DNA from: AWTP1-18 sp036504515
GTDB lineage: Bacteria > Pseudomonadota > Gammaproteobacteria > Burkholderiales > Rhodocyclaceae
Assembly (NCBI GenBank): GCA_036504515.1
Contig: DASXVA010000004.1
Location: 62,001 to 126,000, forward strand
Direction of reading: 5' to 3'
Length of the DNA stretch: 64,000 nt
The notes below the pieces were generated by a model, which saw only the letters and a program-made list of their open reading frames with translations, had not been told where the DNA came from and did not search any database. The translations under genes were made by a program, and so were the position numbers. Positions 28,413 through 37,491 of this stretch are shown in pieces. Position 1 is the stretch's first letter. Each line of letters opens with the position of its first letter.

Positions 28413-30977
28413 TTAACTTTTAGGCGGTGTCCAGATATTGCTGGGCATCAGCTCCCGAGCCGGACGGCCAAGGTAGTAGCCCTGGGCCAGATCGATACCC
28501 AGCGCCTGGACTTCCTTGAGCACTTCGGGGCCTTCCACAAACTCGGCAATGGTCTTGATGCCCAGTTCCGTTGCGAGGGACTGCATGGACTGGACGAAGG
28601 CCCGATCCTTGGGGTTGTCCAGCAGGTGCACGATGAAATCCCCTTCGATCTTCAGGTAGTCGATGGGGAAATGGCGCAGGTAGTGGAAGGAAGAAAAACC
28701 AGAGCCGAAGTCGTCGATGGCGAGGCCGAAACCTTCGAAGCGCAGGTCATTGAGCAAGCGTTCCAGCATGCCCAGGTTCTTGATGGTGTCGCGCTCGGTT
28801 ATTTCGAAAACGATGCGGTCTGCAGGAATGCCGCTGTTGGCCACCACAGACAGCAGTGTCTTGCTGAACTCGCTGAGAACCAGGGCCCGGGGAGAGAGAT
28901 TGAGGAAAATCTTGCCCTTGTGGTTGCGCTCGGCCATGGCCTCCAGGGCCTTTTCCATGACCATGGTGTCGAGGCGATGGATGACGCCGATGCGTTCGGC
29001 AATTTCCACAAATTCGCCGGCGCCGACAATGCGGCCATCCAAGTCGAGGCGACTGAGCACTTCGTAGGCAGAAATCTCGTTGCTATTGACGTCGACGATG
29101 GGCTGGAAGAAGGGCACCACGCGTTTCTCTTCCAGGGCCTTGATGATCAGCACGCTTTGCTGGGTGATGCCCTGGAACACTTCCACCACATCGGCATCGG
29201 TCGGTATTGCCACCCGGCCCTTACCTTCGGCCTTGGCCTTGTACATCATGTTGTCGGCAAAAAGGAACAGGTCCTTGGTGTCCGTGGCATGGTCGGGATA
29301 GGTGGCAACGCCGATGGAAATGGCACCCCGTACGATGCTGCCGTCTGGTGCCACCAGTTCCATGGCCTCGGCGGCTTCGATGATGCGCTCAGCGGCCTGG
29401 GCGGCGGCCTCCAGATCGGTTTCTGGCAGAACGATGACAAATTCGTCACCGCCATAACGGGCAAAGATGTCACCCAGGCGCAGTACCTCGCGCACGGTGT
29501 CGGCAAACTTCACCAGGAACTTGTCGCCCAAGGCATGGCCGTAGCCATCGTTCACCAGCTTGAAGTTGTCCAGGTCGATCAGCAGCAGGGAGAAGGCATA
29601 ACCGTGGCGCTGGGCGCGGCCTACTTCATAACCCAGCATTTCCCAGAAAACCCGCTGATTGAACAAGTCGGTCAGGGGGTCCCGGGTGGCGTAGTACTCC
29701 AGGTCCCGGGTGTATTTGTAGATGGCTTTGACTGAGCCCACCACGTTCATCAGGGTGGACAAAATACTGTCCATCACCAGCTTCAAGGTGCCGTCCGCCA
29801 TCACGTCGGAATGGACGCCGATACCGACGATACCGCCGATCTTCGGCGTATCCACGAAGAAGGCTTTGACCTGCAGGCGAATTTCATCTTCGGACAACAG
29901 GGTGGGGGCTCCGTCACTGTCCACAATGTGGTGGTGAATCCGGATTTCGGTGGTGTCGGCAAAGTGGGAGTGATTGGCGATCTCGGAGTGGATGTAGTGC
30001 TCCACCATGGCCTTGGACTGGCTGCTGGTGGGGTAATGCCAGAACACCTCCAGGTCGAACAGCTCGTCGTCAATCTTGAAGATGGAAAACAGAACATGGG
30101 CGGTGATCACCTCGTTGATGTCCACCAGCAGGCGACCCACGTATTCACGCCAGTCCCGCACCACGTCCGAGGTGATGACGAACTTTTCCAGCAGCCCGAT
30201 TTCGAACTGGAGGATGTTCTTGTCCACGGCGATATTGCGCACCCGGTCCCGCAGTTTTTCCAGGGCGGCAAAGGTATCGTCAAACTCGCGGATGCCGATG
30301 GGGGTATAGCCATGGCCCAGGCTGCGTAGGTCGGTCAGGGTGTTGATCTGTTCCATCGACGACTGAAGTTCGCGCAGGGGCTTTTCCACCCGCAAACGTA
30401 CCCGCCAGACGATGAACATGGCGATAAGCAGCGCCGCCGGAACCACCAGTCCGGCTAAGCGGATGAAGTCGCGGCGACTGGCGGCGAGGCGGGCGCCGAT
30501 GTCCTGTTCCACATCGATGACGCCCAGTACGTCACCGACCTTGGCGTTGACGTGGCAACGCAAACAACGCTCTTCGGCCTTGAGGGGAAAGACATAGCGA
30601 ATATGGTCGCCACTGCTCTTTTGCAGATCCTGGCCGTCGGCAAAGACCTGGCGCAATTCCTGATCCTGCTCCGGTTGTGCAATGGGGCCAAAACGGGCCT
30701 CTACCACGGGGCCACGGAAAATCTGCAGGCTGACGGGGGTTTCTTCGGTGGCCTTGGAGGAGGCCTTGAGGAAAGATTCAAGTTGAGCCCGACTCCAGCC
30801 GGTACTCATCAACTCGTACATGTTGTTGAAGGCCAGCCGGGCAATGCTGCGGGAGCTTTGAACGGCCTCTTCCTGAATGGCTTTTTCAAAAACCCGATTG
30901 AGTACCAAATAGGTACCGCCAAAGAACAAAACCGACACCAGGGCCGAGGACGTCAGGATGAAAGTTCTAAGTCTCAA
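28413..30977 (-). CDS. Membrane sensor with CxxCH motif, GGDEF and EAL-type domains
   Basis: This 854-aa protein joins a periplasmic sensor to c-di-GMP synthesis and breakdown domains. A membrane helix (about 8-28) and a second one (about 172-192) bracket a periplasmic domain with C138-LR-CH142, a c-type heme attachment motif as in Tll0287/DUF3365-like sensors. A HAMP-like linker and a GAF-like region follow. The GGDEF domain is intact (GGDEF at 509-513), with the inhibitory RxxD site at R500-D503 (RLGD). The EAL domain has E639-VL in place of EAL, keeping the catalytic Glu, and has IDDFGSGFSS and LKIEGDFI. Redox or NO sensing is plausible. Confidence 0.87.
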   Translation of the reverse strand: MRLRTFILTSSALVSVLFFGGTYLVLNRVFEKAIQEEAVQSSRSIARLAFNNMYELMSTGWSRAQLESFLKASSKATEETPVSLQIFRGPVVEARFGPIAQPEQDQELRQVFADGQDLQKSSGDHIRYVFPLKAEERCLRCHVNAKVGDVLGVIDVEQDIGARLAASRRDFIRLAGLVVPAALLIAMFIVWRVRLRVEKPLRELQSSMEQINTLTDLRSLGHGYTPIGIREFDDTFAALEKLRDRVRNIAVDKNILQFEIGLLEKFVITSDVVRDWREYVGRLLVDINEVITAHVLFSIFKIDDELFDLEVFWHYPTSSQSKAMVEHYIHSEIANHSHFADTTEIRIHHHIVDSDGAPTLLSEDEIRLQVKAFFVDTPKIGGIVGIGVHSDVMADGTLKLVMDSILSTLMNVVGSVKAIYKYTRDLEYYATRDPLTDLFNQRVFWEMLGYEVGRAQRHGYAFSLLLIDLDNFKLVNDGYGHALGDKFLVKFADTVREVLRLGDIFARYGGDEFVIVLPETDLEAAAQAAERIIEAAEAMELVAPDGSIVRGAISIGVATYPDHATDTKDLFLFADNMMYKAKAEGKGRVAIPTDADVVEVFQGITQQSVLIIKALEEKRVVPFFQPIVDVNSNEISAYEVLSRLDLDGRIVGAGEFVEIAERIGVIHRLDTMVMEKALEAMAERNHKGKIFLNLSPRALVLSEFSKTLLSVVANSGIPADRIVFEITERDTIKNLGMLERLLNDLRFEGFGLAIDDFGSGFSSFHYLRHFPIDYLKIEGDFIVHLLDNPKDRAFVQSMQSLATELGIKTIAEFVEGPEVLKEVQALGIDLAQGYYLGRPARELMPSNIWTPPKS

Positions 30978-31039
30978 GGCTTTATCTCCGTATTTTTACA
31001 AAGGAGATTAAAAGATCATCCGCTTCAGGGCAAGAACTA

Positions 31040-31062
31040 TGTGACTGATTCTTTACGTCACA
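31040..31062. promoter_or_regulatory. Inverted repeat upstream of tkt
   Basis: TGTGAC and GTCACA are separated by 11 bases. The spacing is wrong for a Crp site, and the binding protein is unknown. It lies in the 230-base gap between the divergent sensor gene and tkt, where control of the carbon-metabolism cluster would be expected. Confidence 0.3.
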
Positions 31063-31207
31063 ATGACACTTTCCTCTTGTTTTTACGGTGACCGAAAGCG
31101 TCAAAATAAAACAGTCCACTAGGCAAGCCCCCCCGGTTTCGCCGATAATTACGGGCTTTCTTCCATCCCGGAAGCGACAGTTTCAAATCAGCCGAAAGCA
31201 CCCTCCC

Positions 31208-33190
31208 GTGTTCACTCAAATCACCGGCGCTATTCGCGCCCTGGCCATGGATGCCGTTCAAAAGGCAAACTCAGGTCACCCCGGCGCCCCCATGGGCATG
31301 GCCGAAATCGCCAAAGTTCTCTGGATCAACCATTTGCGCCACAACCCGCGCAACCCCCATTGGGCCAACCGCGACCGGTTTGTGCTGTCCAATGGCCATG
31401 GCTCCATGCTGATCTATTCGCTGCTGCATTTGACCGGTTACGATCTCTCCATCGATGACCTGAAAAACTTCCGCCAACTGCATTCCAAGACTCCGGGCCA
31501 TCCCGAATACGGTTACGCCCCCGGCATCGAGACCACCACCGGTCCCCTTGGTCAGGGCATCACCAACGCCGTGGGCATGGCCCTCGCCGAAAAGTTGCTG
31601 GCGAACGAATTCAACCGCCCTGGCCACGAGATCGTTGACCACAACACCTACGCCTTCCTCGGCGATGGTTGCCTGATGGAAGGCATTTCCCACGAAGCCT
31701 GTTCCCTGGCCGGTACCTGGGGCCTGGGCAAGCTGGTCGCCTTCTGGGACGACAACGGTATCTCCATCGACGGCCACGTCACTGGCTGGTTTACCGAGAA
31801 CATTCCTGAACGCTTCCACGCCTATGGCTGGCAAGTGATCCGCAATGTGGACGGTCATAACGAAGACGCCATCGAGGCCGCCATCCGCGAAGCCCGTTCC
31901 GATACCACTCGTCCTACCCTGATCTGCTGCAAGACCACCATCGGTTTTGGTGCTCCTAACAAGCAGGGCAGCCACGATGTCCACGGCGCGCCCCTGGGCG
32001 ATGCCGAAATCGCTGCGGCCAGGGACTACATCGGTTGGCACCATCCTCCCTTTGAAATCCCCGCCGACGTATACGCCGCTTGGGATGCCAAGGAAAAGGG
32101 CGCCGCTGCTGAAGGTGACTGGGACAAGAAATTTACTGCCTACGCGGTCGCGTTTCCCGAGTTGGCTACCGAGTTCAAGCGCCGCGTTGCCGGCGACCTG
32201 CCCGGCGACTGGAAGTCCCACGTGGACGCCGTGCTGGCCAAGCTCAATGAAAAGGCGGAAACCATTGCCACCCGCAAGGCCAGCCAGAACAGCATCGAAG
32301 CTTTTGCGCCCAAGCTGCCCGAACTGCTGGGCGGCTCTGCTGACCTGACCGGCTCCAACCTGACCAACTGGTCCGGTTCCAAGAGCGTGACCAAGGAAGG
32401 CAAGGGCAACTACATTCACTACGGCGTGCGAGAATTCGGCATGTGCGCCATCATGAACGGCATTGCCCTGCACGGCGGTTTCATTCCCTACGGCGGCACC
32501 TTCCTGATGTTCTCGGAGTACGCCCGCAACGCCATCCGTATGGCAGCCCTGATGAAGCAGCGGGTGATCTACGTATTTACCCACGACTCCATCGGTCTCG
32601 GCGAAGATGGTCCCACCCACCAACCGGTGGAGCAGATCGCCACTTTGCGCATGGTGCCCAATCTCGATACCTGGCGTCCTTGCGATACGGTGGAATCCGC
32701 CGTGGCCTGGGCCAGTTCCATCACCAAGGATAGCGGCCCCGCTGCCCTGTGTTTCTCCCGCCAGAACCTGCCCTTCGTCTCCCGTGATGCTGCCACCCAA
32801 GCCAATATCGCCAAGGGTGGCTATGTGATTGCGGAAGCCAAGGGTGAGGCCAAATTGATCCTGATTGCCACCGGTTCCGAAGTGGATCTGGCCCTCAAGG
32901 CCCAGGCCAAGCTGGCCGAAGAAGGCATCGCGGCTCGCGTCGTTTCCATGCCCTGTACCAATGCCTTCGACCGTCAGGAAGCCGCCTACAAGGCCAGCGT
33001 GCTGACCAAGGGTGTACCCCGTCTTGCCATCGAAGCCGGTGTCTCCGATTTCTGGCGCAAGTACGTGGGTCTCGAAGGGGCGGTCATCGGCATCGACCGC
33101 TTCGGCGAATCTGCTCCGGCCGGGCAGTTGTTCAAGGAATTCGGCTTCACCGTGGACAACGTCGTCGCCACGGCCAAAGGCTTGCTCTGA
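31208..33190 (+). CDS. tkt: Transketolase
   Basis: Transketolase moves two-carbon units between sugar phosphates in the pentose phosphate and Calvin-type pathways. The 660-aa length equals E. coli TktA when GTG 31208 is used; the open frame runs back to 31088 but that part is not family-like. Seen motifs: AIRALAMDAVQKANSGHPGAP, GHGSMLIYSLLHL, the thiamine-diphosphate motif GDGCLMEGISHEAC to WDDN, and THDSIGLGEDGPTHQP. The next gene, gap, starts 31 bases downstream in the same direction. Confidence 0.95.
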   Translation: MFTQITGAIRALAMDAVQKANSGHPGAPMGMAEIAKVLWINHLRHNPRNPHWANRDRFVLSNGHGSMLIYSLLHLTGYDLSIDDLKNFRQLHSKTPGHPEYGYAPGIETTTGPLGQGITNAVGMALAEKLLANEFNRPGHEIVDHNTYAFLGDGCLMEGISHEACSLAGTWGLGKLVAFWDDNGISIDGHVTGWFTENIPERFHAYGWQVIRNVDGHNEDAIEAAIREARSDTTRPTLICCKTTIGFGAPNKQGSHDVHGAPLGDAEIAAARDYIGWHHPPFEIPADVYAAWDAKEKGAAAEGDWDKKFTAYAVAFPELATEFKRRVAGDLPGDWKSHVDAVLAKLNEKAETIATRKASQNSIEAFAPKLPELLGGSADLTGSNLTNWSGSKSVTKEGKGNYIHYGVREFGMCAIMNGIALHGGFIPYGGTFLMFSEYARNAIRMAALMKQRVIYVFTHDSIGLGEDGPTHQPVEQIATLRMVPNLDTWRPCDTVESAVAWASSITKDSGPAALCFSRQNLPFVSRDAATQANIAKGGYVIAEAKGEAKLILIATGSEVDLALKAQAKLAEEGIAARVVSMPCTNAFDRQEAAYKASVLTKGVPRLAIEAGVSDFWRKYVGLEGAVIGIDRFGESAPAGQLFKEFGFTVDNVVATAKGLL

Positions 33191-33221
33191 TCACCATAAA
33201 ACATAACCTGGAGAAGAAACC

Positions 33222-34250
33222 ATGACTATCAAGGTTGCCATCAACGGCTTCGGTCGTATCGGTCGCTGTACCCTGCGTGCCATCTACGAACAGGGGCTGC
33301 AAAAGGAATTCGACGTGGTTGCCATCAACGCCTCCGGCGATCTGGCCACCAACGCCCACCTGCTGAAGTACGACACCACCCATGGTCGTTTCGGTACTTC
33401 TGTGGAAACCGAAGGTGAAAACTGCATCATCATCGACGGCAAGAAGATTCCCTTCTACTCCACCAAGAATCCCAAGGACATCGACTGGTCCAAGCACGGT
33501 GTTGAAGTGCTGCTGGAATGTACCGGTGCTTACACCACCAAGGAAAAGGCCCTGGTTCTGCTGGAACAGGGCGCCAAGCGCGTGCTGATTTCCGCTCCCG
33601 GCGGTGACGACGTGGATACCACCATCGTCATGGGTGTTAACGAAGGCGCTCTCAAGGCCGGCATGACTGTGGTTTCCAACGCCTCCTGCACCACCAACTG
33701 CCTGGCCCCTGTGGCCAAGGTGTTGGCCGAAAACATCGGCATCAAGCAAGGCTTGATGACCACCATCCACGCCGTGACCAACGACCAGGTGACGGTGGAT
33801 GTGCGCCACAAGGATCTGCGCCGTGCCCGGGCCGCTTTCGCCAACATCATTCCCACCAAGACCGGTGCCGCCAAGGCCGTGGGTCTGGTGCTGCCACAGT
33901 TGAAGGGTAAGTTCGACGGTTTCTCCCTGCGGGTTCCCACCATCAATGTTTCCCTGGTGGATCTGACTTTCACCTCCGAGCGTGGTACCACCAAGGAAGA
34001 AATCAACGAGCTGATGACCAAGGCCGCCGCCGGTCCCCTCAAGGGTATTCTGGCCGTGAACAACGAGCCTCTGGTGTCCTCCGACTTCAATCACACCACG
34101 GTTTCTTCCACTTTCGATGCCACCCAGACTCGGGTCATTAAGGCCGAAGACGGTAGCACCCTGGTCAAGGTGCTGGCTTGGTACGACAACGAGTGGGGTT
34201 ACTCCTGCCGCATGCTGGACGCTGCTCGGGCCTTCGTTAACGCCAAGTAA
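33222..34250 (+). CDS. gap: Glyceraldehyde-3-phosphate dehydrogenase, GapB-like cofactor site
   Basis: GAPDH interconverts glyceraldehyde 3-phosphate and 1,3-bisphosphoglycerate. The catalytic Cys156 is in NASCTTNCLAP, with INGFGRIGR at the N-terminus and WYDNEWGYSCRM at the C-terminus. The 342-aa length is slightly above the glycolytic type (about 331). At the adenosine-ribose position the usual N-D is N36-A37-S38 (VVAINASGD), as I recall for the NADP-preferring GapB of Bacillus subtilis. NADP use is therefore likely but inferred. The start has GGAGAAG. A strong terminator follows. Confidence 0.95.
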   Translation: MTIKVAINGFGRIGRCTLRAIYEQGLQKEFDVVAINASGDLATNAHLLKYDTTHGRFGTSVETEGENCIIIDGKKIPFYSTKNPKDIDWSKHGVEVLLECTGAYTTKEKALVLLEQGAKRVLISAPGGDDVDTTIVMGVNEGALKAGMTVVSNASCTTNCLAPVAKVLAENIGIKQGLMTTIHAVTNDQVTVDVRHKDLRRARAAFANIIPTKTGAAKAVGLVLPQLKGKFDGFSLRVPTINVSLVDLTFTSERGTTKEEINELMTKAAAGPLKGILAVNNEPLVSSDFNHTTVSSTFDATQTRVIKAEDGSTLVKVLAWYDNEWGYSCRMLDAARAFVNAK

Positions 34251-34282
34251 GCCGGCTCGCGCAACCAGCGCAAGCGTCCAAT

Positions 34283-34315
34283 AAAAAACCGCCAGGGCTG
34301 CTTGGCGGTTTTTTT
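34283..34315. terminator. Bidirectional terminator after gap
   Basis: AAAAAACCGCCA and TGGCGGTTTTTT form a 12-bp stem with a short loop. Runs of A and T on both sides make it usable by gap and by the convergent small gene. Confidence 0.88.
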
Positions 34316-34353
34316 ATGTCCGGCTCTGGGCCGGATACCTTAAAACGGAGAGG

Positions 34354-34896
34354 TCAGGCCGATAGTTTGCCCGTGGTCTGGGCCATCAGATCGGCAATCA
34401 CGGTGGCCGATACCAGTCCGGCGGACTTGCCTGTGGCGTTGCTGTCATCCGTGGTCTTTGCATGACGGTACAGGGCCTCAATAGCTTTCAGGGTAGCTTC
34501 TTCAGAGTCGCCTTCCTGCTTGCCCACCATGCGTTCCTTGATGCGCCGGGTGATCTCCGTTTCGAGGGCCATGCGTTCCTCCGGTGGCTTGGCGGCAAGC
34601 TCTTCCTCGGTGATGCCCATTTCCTTGAGGATGGCATCCCGCATATGTTCGGCGGCGGATTTGCTCAGGTACTCCTGCAGAGCGTTTTGCAGTTGGGCAG
34701 TTTCGGTCTTGTCGGCGTCAACTTTCTTGGCTTCTACCGCTGCAGCAGTAGCGGCTTCCGATTTGGTCGTGCCACCTGCCGCAGCGGTTTTGCTCAGGCG
34801 GGCCAAGGCTTCCTGGAAACTGGCGGCCGATTCAGCTTGGCTGCCGTCCTGGCGACGGCGGGTCTGGGTGGTGTTACTCAGGGAATCAATAATCAT
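34354..34896 (-). CDS. Hypothetical soluble helical protein
   Basis: I do not recognise this 180-aa protein. It begins MIIDSLSNTTQTRRRQ at ATG 34896, which has GGAG eight bases upstream; the open frame goes back to 34968 with no site. The sequence is low in hydrophobic stretches, has an Ala/Lys/Glu/Thr-rich middle (about 35-75), then helices containing MRDAILKEMGITEEELA and ERMALETEITRRIKERM. No signal peptide or cysteine is present. It is transcribed against its neighbours and separates gap from epd. Its codon use is GC-rich and normal for the window, which supports a real gene. Confidence 0.6.
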   Translation of the reverse strand: MIIDSLSNTTQTRRRQDGSQAESAASFQEALARLSKTAAAGGTTKSEAATAAAVEAKKVDADKTETAQLQNALQEYLSKSAAEHMRDAILKEMGITEEELAAKPPEERMALETEITRRIKERMVGKQEGDSEEATLKAIEALYRHAKTTDDSNATGKSAGLVSATVIADLMAQTTGKLSA

Positions 34897-35180
34897 GGCG
34901 AGGACTCCGGGGAACGGTGAACCCACTCTTTTGCAAGTCACGTACCAGACGGCCTTGTCCTTTGCCATTCTCCTTGCATGGCCGTATTGCCACCTTTGCC
35001 ACGGGTTTCCATCAATCCAATCTCCGCGCGTTACGAGGCAGGCGGCAAGGGGCGCCGTGAACCAGCAGAAATTGCCGCTCGCCTGCCGATGACCTAGGCT
35101 GTTTTTCCCCCTGTTTCTCCTCGGTTTTGCCGCAGCAAGCCTGTAAAATCACGAGCTTCAACTATTTTTCATTGGCCCCA

Positions 35181-36239
35181 GTGTCCGGCTCACCTCGCCC
35201 CCTTCGTCTTGCCATCAACGGCTACGGCCGCATAGGTCGCTGTTTTTTGCGAGCCTTGCAGGAATCCGCCCTGGGGCAGCATTTCCAGGTGGTGGCCATC
35301 AACGAGCCCGCCGACCTGCCCAGCATCACCTATCTCACCCGTTTCGATTCCACCCATGGCCGCTTCCCCGGCACCGTTGAGCAGACCGATAACGGCCTGC
35401 TGATCAACGGCCAGCCCATCGCCGTCACCCATGCCGAAACGCCGGAAGCGGTGGATTGGCAAGCCATGAATATCGACCTGCTGGTGGAATGCTCCGGCCA
35501 GTACAGCACCCGCTCGGCCCTGGAGCGGTTCACCGCTGCCGGTTGCCCGCGCCTGTTGCTGTCCCATCCCGCCAACAGTGCCGAGGATGTGGATGCCACC
35601 GTGGTTTACGGCATCAACCTCAAGAAGCTGCGGGGCGATGAGCGCATCGTTTCCAACGCCTCCTGCACCACCAATGCCGTGGTGCCCATCCTCAAGTTGC
35701 TGGACGAACAACTGGGCATCGAACAGGCCCTGCTCACTACCCTGCATTCGGTCATGAACGACCAGCCCCTGATCGACGGCTATCACCACGCCGATCTGCG
35801 TCGCACCCGTTCTGCCATGCAGTCGATCATTCCCGTCTCCACCGGCCTCGCCCGGGGCGTGGAACGGTTGCTGCCGCAACTGGCGGGACGTATTCAGGCC
35901 AAGGCCATCCGCGTGCCCACCCTTAATGTTTCCGCCATCGACGTAGTGCTGCAAGTAGGCCGCGATGTCACCGTGGCTGAAATCAACAAGCTGTTGTGCG
36001 ATGCAGCTGATGGTCCTTTGCAAGGACTGGTGGCCTGCTCCCACGAGCCCCATGCTTCCATCGACTTCAACCACGACCCCCATTCCGCCATTGTCGACGC
36101 TGGTCAAACCCGGGTTCTCGGCAATGCCGGAGGCCCCCGTCTGGTGAACCTGATGGTCTGGTTCGACAACGAATGGGGCTTTGCCAACCGCTTGGTGGAA
36201 GTAGCCCATCACTGGCTGTCTGTGGCCCCGCGCCCCTAA
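35181..36239 (+). CDS. epd: Erythrose-4-phosphate dehydrogenase-like GAPDH paralog
   Basis: This GAPDH-fold protein follows E. coli Epd more closely than GapA. VVAINEPAD lines up with VVAINELAD of Epd. VVYGIN, SNASCTTNAVVP (catalytic Cys162), MNDQPLIDGYHHADLRRTRSA, and VDFNHDPHSAIVD-like sequence (here IDFNHDPHSAIVDAGQTRV) are all Epd-type. Epd makes 4-phosphoerythronate for pyridoxal phosphate synthesis, the pathway that PdxA at the left end also serves. I use GTG 35181 (352 aa); TTG starts upstream cannot be excluded. It precedes pgk by 35 bases. Confidence 0.82.
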   Translation: MSGSPRPLRLAINGYGRIGRCFLRALQESALGQHFQVVAINEPADLPSITYLTRFDSTHGRFPGTVEQTDNGLLINGQPIAVTHAETPEAVDWQAMNIDLLVECSGQYSTRSALERFTAAGCPRLLLSHPANSAEDVDATVVYGINLKKLRGDERIVSNASCTTNAVVPILKLLDEQLGIEQALLTTLHSVMNDQPLIDGYHHADLRRTRSAMQSIIPVSTGLARGVERLLPQLAGRIQAKAIRVPTLNVSAIDVVLQVGRDVTVAEINKLLCDAADGPLQGLVACSHEPHASIDFNHDPHSAIVDAGQTRVLGNAGGPRLVNLMVWFDNEWGFANRLVEVAHHWLSVAPRP

Positions 36240-36274
36240 CCTTTTTTCGATCTGACCCTGCAAGGAACGCAACC

Positions 36275-37459
36275 ATGAAAGTTCTCAAGCTCAGCGACCT
36301 CAACCTCAAAGGCAAGCGCGTCTTCATTCGCGCCGACTTGAACGTGCCCCAGGACGAGCACGGCAACATCACCGAGGACACCCGCATTCGGGCCTCCGTC
36401 CCCGGTATCAAGTTTGCCCTGGAGCAAGGTGCCGCCGTCATGGTCACGTCCCACCTGGGTCGTCCTACCGAAGGTGCCCTGACCCCCGAGGATTCCCTGG
36501 CCCCCGTCGCCCATCGTCTGGCCGAGTTGCTGGGCTGCAAAGTGCCCCTGATCGACAACTGGGTAGACGGCGGTTTTGAAGTGGAGCCCGGCCATGTTGT
36601 GCTGTTGGAAAATTGCCGCGGCAACAAGGGCGAAAAGAAGAACAGCGACGAGTTGTCCCAGAAGATGGCCAAGCTCTGCGACGTTTATGTGAACGACGCC
36701 TTCGGCACCGCCCACCGCGCCGAAGCCACCACCTACGGCATCGCCAAGTTTGCCCCTGTGGCCTGTGCCGGCCCCCTGCTGGCGGCGGAACTGGATGCCC
36801 TGACCCGGGCCCTGGAAAACCCCAAGCGTCCCCTGGTCGCCATCGTTGCCGGTAGCAAAGTGTCTTCCAAGCTGACCATCCTCAAGGCCCTGGCCGACAA
36901 GGTGGACCAGCTCATTGTCGGCGGCGGCATCGCCAACACCTTCATGGTGGCTAACGACCTGCCCATCGGCAACTCCCTGGCGGAGCTGGATCTGGTGGAC
37001 GAAGCCCGCGCCATCATGGACATGATGGACAAGCGCGGTGCTTCCGTGCCGATCCCCGAAGACGTGGTGGTAGCCAACGAACTCTCCGCAGTGGCCCGCG
37101 CTAACCGGGTGGCCGCCAGCGATGTGGCTCCCGACGACATGATTCTCGACATCGGCCCCAAGACCTCCGCCCGTCTGGCCAACATCCTCGCCCACGCCGG
37201 CACCATCGTCTGGAACGGCCCCGTCGGCGTGTTCGAGATCGACCAGTTCGGTGGCGGCACCAAGATGTTGGCCGCTGCTATCGCCCACTCTCCGGCCTTC
37301 TCCATCGCAGGTGGTGGCGATACCCTGGCTGCCATCGCCAAGTACCACATCGAGAATCAGGTGGACTACATCTCCACCGGCGGCGGCGCTTTCCTGGAGT
37401 TCCTTGAAGGCAAGAAGTTACCCGCTGTTGAAATTCTCGAACAACGTTTTGCCGGCTGA
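36275..37459 (+). CDS. pgk: Phosphoglycerate kinase
   Basis: Pgk transfers phosphate between 1,3-bisphosphoglycerate and ADP. The 394-aa protein has the signature KRVFIRADLNVP near the N-terminus, VTSHLGRPTEG, LLENCRGNKGEKKN, VVAIVAGSKVSSKL, GGGIANTFM, and the C-terminal nucleotide site FSIAGGGDTLAAI. ATG 36275 has AAGGAA upstream; the longer open frame from 36173 lies in epd. The order epd-pgk-pyk-fba is one transcription unit by spacing. Confidence 0.97.
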   Translation: MKVLKLSDLNLKGKRVFIRADLNVPQDEHGNITEDTRIRASVPGIKFALEQGAAVMVTSHLGRPTEGALTPEDSLAPVAHRLAELLGCKVPLIDNWVDGGFEVEPGHVVLLENCRGNKGEKKNSDELSQKMAKLCDVYVNDAFGTAHRAEATTYGIAKFAPVACAGPLLAAELDALTRALENPKRPLVAIVAGSKVSSKLTILKALADKVDQLIVGGGIANTFMVANDLPIGNSLAELDLVDEARAIMDMMDKRGASVPIPEDVVVANELSAVARANRVAASDVAPDDMILDIGPKTSARLANILAHAGTIVWNGPVGVFEIDQFGGGTKMLAAAIAHSPAFSIAGGGDTLAAIAKYHIENQVDYISTGGGAFLEFLEGKKLPAVEILEQRFAG

Positions 37460-37491
37460 GCCATCCCCGGATAACCTTTGAAGAGTTGACC

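Noticed and set aside
31271..32800. A 509-codon minus-strand frame inside tkt
   Set aside because: It is antisense to transketolase and its sequence looks like a Gly/Val/His-rich shadow.
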